Positions 62,061-64,000 of a stretch of 64,000 bases of DNA are shown here, piece by piece. This stretch comes from Clostridia bacterium (GTDB taxonomy: Bacteria > Bacillota > Clostridia > Oscillospirales > Acutalibacteraceae). The stretch covers positions 31,595-95,594 of the forward strand of contig JAFSEP010000063.1 in the NCBI GenBank assembly GCA_017435665.1. Reading direction: 5' to 3'. How positions within the stretch are numbered: position 1 is the first letter of the stretch; every line of letters begins with the position of its first letter. The notes under the pieces are model-generated. The model made no database searches, had not been told where the DNA came from, and was given only the letters and a program-made list of their open reading frames with translations. The position numbers and the translations under genes were made by a program.

Positions 62061-62954
62061 TTATTTAAGAAATCTGTCAATGTAGCCGAAAAGAAGCTCG
62101 TCGGCTCTGTCCTTTGCATCTTCGTCTTTACCTAAATCATGGTCAGCACCGTCATAAACGTTGAGCACGTGCTCAACACCGTGCTGTGTAAGAAGAGCAT
62201 CAAGTGTCTGTGCGTTTGAGAAAGGAACAATCGTGTCGGCAGTACCGTGATTAATTACGGTAGGCACACAATCTGAACTAACGTAACTAATGGGAGAAAC
62301 GCTGTAAAGTGCTGCCTTTGCGCTTTCCTTTGCCTCATAAGCAAACCGTTGACCGCAGGCTTTTGACATAAGGTCGCTGATTACAGCTTCATTGCCCAAA
62401 GCATTGTTGTGATAGAAGTTATCATCATAAAGGTCGGTAGGACCTGAGTTACTGATAACTGCAACGGGAGCAATGGGAGCCGTCTTTTTTCTTGCATATG
62501 CATAAAGCAGAGAAAGATGTCCGCCTGCGCTGTCACCTGTGAGAAGCACCTTATTGATGTTTACACCGACTTCGGCACCTTTTGCTTTAACCTTTGCAAG
62601 AGCTGAATCGATATCATCAAGCACATCAAGAAGGTCAACATCATCTGAAATGTAACGGTAATTTACCGATGCGGTTGCAATACCGAGATTGGTTGCTCCG
62701 TATTCCATTCCGCCCTTATAGCTTTCCTTGTCACCTTGAATCCAGGCTCCGCCGTGAATAAAGAGAACAAGTCCTAAGTCTCCCGAAGCATTCTCAGGTA
62801 CAAAAAGGTCAACTACCTGTCTTTCGTGAGTGCCGTATGACAGATCGAAGAAGGTCTGACAGTTATACTGCTGTCCTCCTGCCTGACCAAGTCCGAACAG
62901 ACTCATAAAGAAATTGATGATTGCCATAAAAAACGCCGTGATTTTTTCGAGCAT
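62061..62954 (-). CDS. Membrane-tethered alpha/beta hydrolase (carboxylesterase-like)
   Basis: This serine hydrolase of the hormone-sensitive-lipase/BD-FAE-like type has the oxyanion motif FIHGGAW (67-71), nucleophile S142 in GDSAGGH, a DTIVPF aspartate and a histidine near ADHDLG. The N-terminus (about residues 5-24) is a hydrophobic segment that would anchor it in the membrane or act as a signal. Length is 297 aa. Members deacetylate or hydrolyse esters on carbohydrates and small molecules; the substrate is unknown. It has its own promoter and terminator. Confidence 0.88.
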   Translation of the reverse strand: MLEKITAFFMAIINFFMSLFGLGQAGGQQYNCQTFFDLSYGTHERQVVDLFVPENASGDLGLVLFIHGGAWIQGDKESYKGGMEYGATNLGIATASVNYRYISDDVDLLDVLDDIDSALAKVKAKGAEVGVNINKVLLTGDSAGGHLSLLYAYARKKTAPIAPVAVISNSGPTDLYDDNFYHNNALGNEAVISDLMSKACGQRFAYEAKESAKAALYSVSPISYVSSDCVPTVINHGTADTIVPFSNAQTLDALLTQHGVEHVLNVYDGADHDLGKDEDAKDRADELLFGYIDRFLK

Positions 62955-63013
62955 AGTTTTTCCTCCTTTTTAATATATAATGTTTTCTTCTGTGACAGGC
63001 TGCCACTGTTAAT

Positions 63014-63042
63014 ATATTAACACAAATCCGACGAAATTTCAA
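63014..63042 (-). promoter_or_regulatory. Predicted promoter of the esterase gene with palindrome over the -10 box
   Basis: On the minus strand, TTGAAA (63042-63037), a 17-nt spacer and TAATAT (63019-63014) are present. The -10 box lies inside a perfect 14-bp palindrome, GTTAATATATTAAC (63009-63022), a possible operator. Confidence 0.65.
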
Positions 63043-63155
63043 GAGAGTTGTTTATCGGATGAGATAGTTAATCTTATCAAAAAGGATAGATCTCGTTCGT
63101 TCTAAGGACAGCTTTGTTGTTCGGTGTGATGATATATGAAGCTGTCGTTTTTTAT

Positions 63156-63195
63156 GTTTACAGTTCAAAACGGCAACAACACGATAAATCAGAAG
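63156..63195. repeat. 40-bp 3'-element, copy A
   Basis: This resembles 63860-63899, with about 31 of 40 positions matching in a direct comparison. It lies 12 nt downstream of the stop codon of the minus-strand gene at 63207-63530. The rest of 62,955-63,206 holds a promoter and no recognisable gene. Confidence 0.65.
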
Positions 63196-63206
63196 TTGAC
63201 GAGTTA

Positions 63207-63530
63207 TTATTCATCTAGAATGAAATGCCATCTTTTTGCTATTTCTACAGGCATCATATTTCCGAGAATTTCACCATCACGGATAAGTTCTTTTTCGCCC
63301 AAATGGAAGAAGAAAAACTCTCCAACACCATTGTTGTGTCCAAACTGGAATTCAAGTTCACCTTTAAAATAAGGAAATACTAGCTTTAATTTTTCGTCAA
63401 TTTCCCACACAAAAGCAGAATCATGATTGTCAATGCAGTTAATAATCCATTCTTCTTTCTCCTCAAACCACATCCAAAAAGCCTTGGCTGCATCCTCGTT
63501 CATAGCCTTTTTAGTAAATAAAGAAAACAT
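63207..63530 (-). CDS. Small hypothetical protein
   Basis: I do not recognise the family. The 107-aa product is acidic and rich in Trp, Phe and Glu (AKAFWMWFEEKEEWI, GVGEFFFFHLGEKEL), with no signal peptide or membrane segment. GGAGGATAAAAT precedes the ATG. An upstream promoter carries a 26-bp perfect palindrome over the predicted transcription start, so expression looks controlled by a dimeric repressor. Similar elements behind this gene and the next one to the right suggest a gene cassette. It may be a shortened member of a longer family; this cannot be settled from sequence alone. Confidence 0.65.
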   Translation of the reverse strand: MFSLFTKKAMNEDAAKAFWMWFEEKEEWIINCIDNHDSAFVWEIDEKLKLVFPYFKGELEFQFGHNNGVGEFFFFHLGEKELIRDGEILGNMMPVEIAKRWHFILDE

Positions 63531-63567
63531 ATTTTATCCTCCTTAGTATATTCAAGTATGCTTAACA

Positions 63568-63624
63568 GTTAGACAAATACTTATTTGTCTAACTAAGTAT
63601 ACCACACGTACTGTTAAATTTCAA
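63568..63624 (-). promoter_or_regulatory. Promoter with 26-bp perfect palindromic operator
   Basis: On the minus strand, TTGAAA (63624-63619), a 17-nt spacer and TATACT (63601-63596) are present. Directly downstream, GTTAGACAAATA (63568-63579) and TATTTGTCTAAC (63582-63593) form a perfect inverted repeat around CT, placed over the predicted transcription start. Confidence 0.7.
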
Positions 63625-63648
63625 TGTTTTCGGTTTGGACAAATCCGT

Positions 63649-63823
63649 TTGCCCGAAGGGCAACTTCGTTGTGCCATCAGGCACACTTCATTGGCGTAGC
63701 CACTTCATTTGCCGTAAGGCAACTTCATTCGTTTATGTCCGCAAAATGAAGTACGGCTTGACAGCCGTAATGAAGTCAGCGTCACGAGTGCCGCTGAACG
63801 AAGTTATGTCCTGCGGACATAAA
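63649..63823. repeat. Array of hairpins spaced by ACTTCATT octamers
   Basis: Small hairpins follow each other: TTGCCC/GGGCAA, GTGCC/GGCAC, GGC/GCC, TGCC/GGCA, TACGGCT/AGCCGTA and TCAGCG/CGCTGA. In the left part the spacers are ACTTCGTT or ACTTCATT (63663, 63685, 63702, 63722). In the right part they are the reverse complement AATGAAGT or AACGAAGT (63745, 63769, 63797). The last two hairpins lie between TTTATGTCCGCA (63732-63743) and TGCGGACATAAA (63812-63823). The whole is a large, roughly symmetric inverted structure. Nothing in it looks coding. Confidence 0.75.
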
Positions 63824-63825
63824 TG

Positions 63826-63857
63826 AAAAATCGACTTGTCGAAACAAGTCGATTTTT
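63826..63857. terminator. Strong hairpin with U-runs on both sides
   Basis: AAAAATCGACTTGT pairs with ACAAGTCGATTTTT around a CGAA tetraloop. It is able to terminate in both directions and closes the hairpin array. Confidence 0.7.
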
Positions 63858-63859
63858 GT

Positions 63860-63899
63860 GTTTACGGCTTAAAATGGCAACAGCTCGATAAATTGGAAT
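63860..63899. repeat. 40-bp 3'-element, copy B
   Basis: This is a counterpart of 63156-63195. It lies 12 nt downstream of the stop codon of the frame entering from the right edge. Its right end forms a CGATAAATT/AATTTATCG hairpin. Confidence 0.65.
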
Positions 63900-63910
63900 T
63901 TATCGACCAG

Positions 63911-64000
63911 CTATGCCTTTTCCAACCACATAAATACCAACCAGCATTTCAGCGAAAGATAATCCCAATAGAAGTCCTCAGAAAAAGTCATATACAATGG
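63911..64000 (-). CDS. Possible C-terminal end of a gene cut by the window edge
   Basis: An open minus-strand frame of 29 codons runs from the window edge to a TAG at 63911-63913, ending DYLSLKCWLVFMWLEKA. The stretch is hydrophobic and aromatic. It is too short to identify. The reason to believe it is its context: the 40-bp element lies exactly as far behind this stop as it does behind the stop of the gene at 63207. Confidence 0.3.
   Translation of the reverse strand, partial: PLYMTFSEDFYWDYLSLKCWLVFMWLEKA

Noticed and set aside
63649-63823. CRISPR array
   Set aside because: The repeated unit is only 8 nt, its orientation flips midway, and the intervening segments are self-complementary. 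No cas genes are present.
63635-63826. 63-codon plus-strand frame over the hairpin array
   Set aside because: Its sequence is produced by repeated octamers and palindromes, and there is no ribosome binding site.

Overview
The window looks like chromosome from a Gram-positive Clostridia bacterium, probably Oscillospiraceae/Ruminococcaceae. The reasons are strong GGAGG-type ribosome binding sites, AddAB instead of RecBCD, a zinc-type L31, a YlmC/YmxH-type sporulation-associated gene, a TAXI-type TRAP transporter, LytC-type amidases and BspA-like surface proteins. The DNA leans AT-rich (judged by eye). No rRNA, tRNA, CRISPR array, transposase or prophage was recognised. Species-level placement is not possible from the sequence alone.

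Left part (1-18,060): housekeeping genes, mostly on the minus strand. They are dnaG (cut by the window edge), a dGTPase-like HD hydrolase, a YigZ-family protein, rpmE, addB-addA and a ylmC-like gene. Next comes a tightly packed minus-strand unit tmcAL - MmeI-like restriction-modification enzyme - DUF2971 - cysK - DUF4430, in which a putative two-gene defence module sits inside a housekeeping operon. ackA and pgsA converge on a shared terminator.

Middle (18,155-42,823): an XRE regulator gene and, further on, a mosaic BspA/FN3 surface-protein gene. Each is bracketed by two identical copies of a terminator hairpin, which suggests they were added as cassettes. Between them are a membrane-anchored surface protein, an amidase with a large N-terminal region, and a GHL10-type lipoprotein. 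Then come tig-clpP-clpX, a phosphoesterase, thrC, yraN-rnhB, a strongly structured intergenic region of about 240 nt, and a type IIA topoisomerase pair (parE-parC). A run of small enzymes (alpha/beta hydrolase, MBL-fold hydrolase, AlkD-like protein, FAD oxidoreductase) leads into the next block.

Glycan block (44,250-55,746): divergent promoters at about 53.45-53.54 kb drive two arms. The minus arm encodes an NAD-dependent epimerase, a sugar cupin, two tandem paralogous B12-binding-type radical SAM proteins, two polytopic membrane proteins, a second SDR and an HddA-type GHMP kinase. The plus arm encodes a nucleotidyltransferase-HAD fusion resembling HddC-GmhB, and an APH-like kinase. Together they suggest NDP-heptose synthesis and further modification, with two radical SAM enzymes of unknown reaction. 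This is the most promising undescribed system in the window. No GmhA isomerase gene and no obvious glycosyltransferase is visible here.

Right part (55,790-64,000): a TAXI TRAP transporter (binding lipoprotein and fused permease), an alpha-galactosidase / DUF1349 / YhcH sugar-use operon and a membrane-tethered esterase. The end of the window has cassette-like structure: a small gene with a long palindromic operator, an ordered array of hairpins spaced by the octamer ACTTCATT, and a 40-bp element repeated at the same distance behind two minus-strand stop codons.
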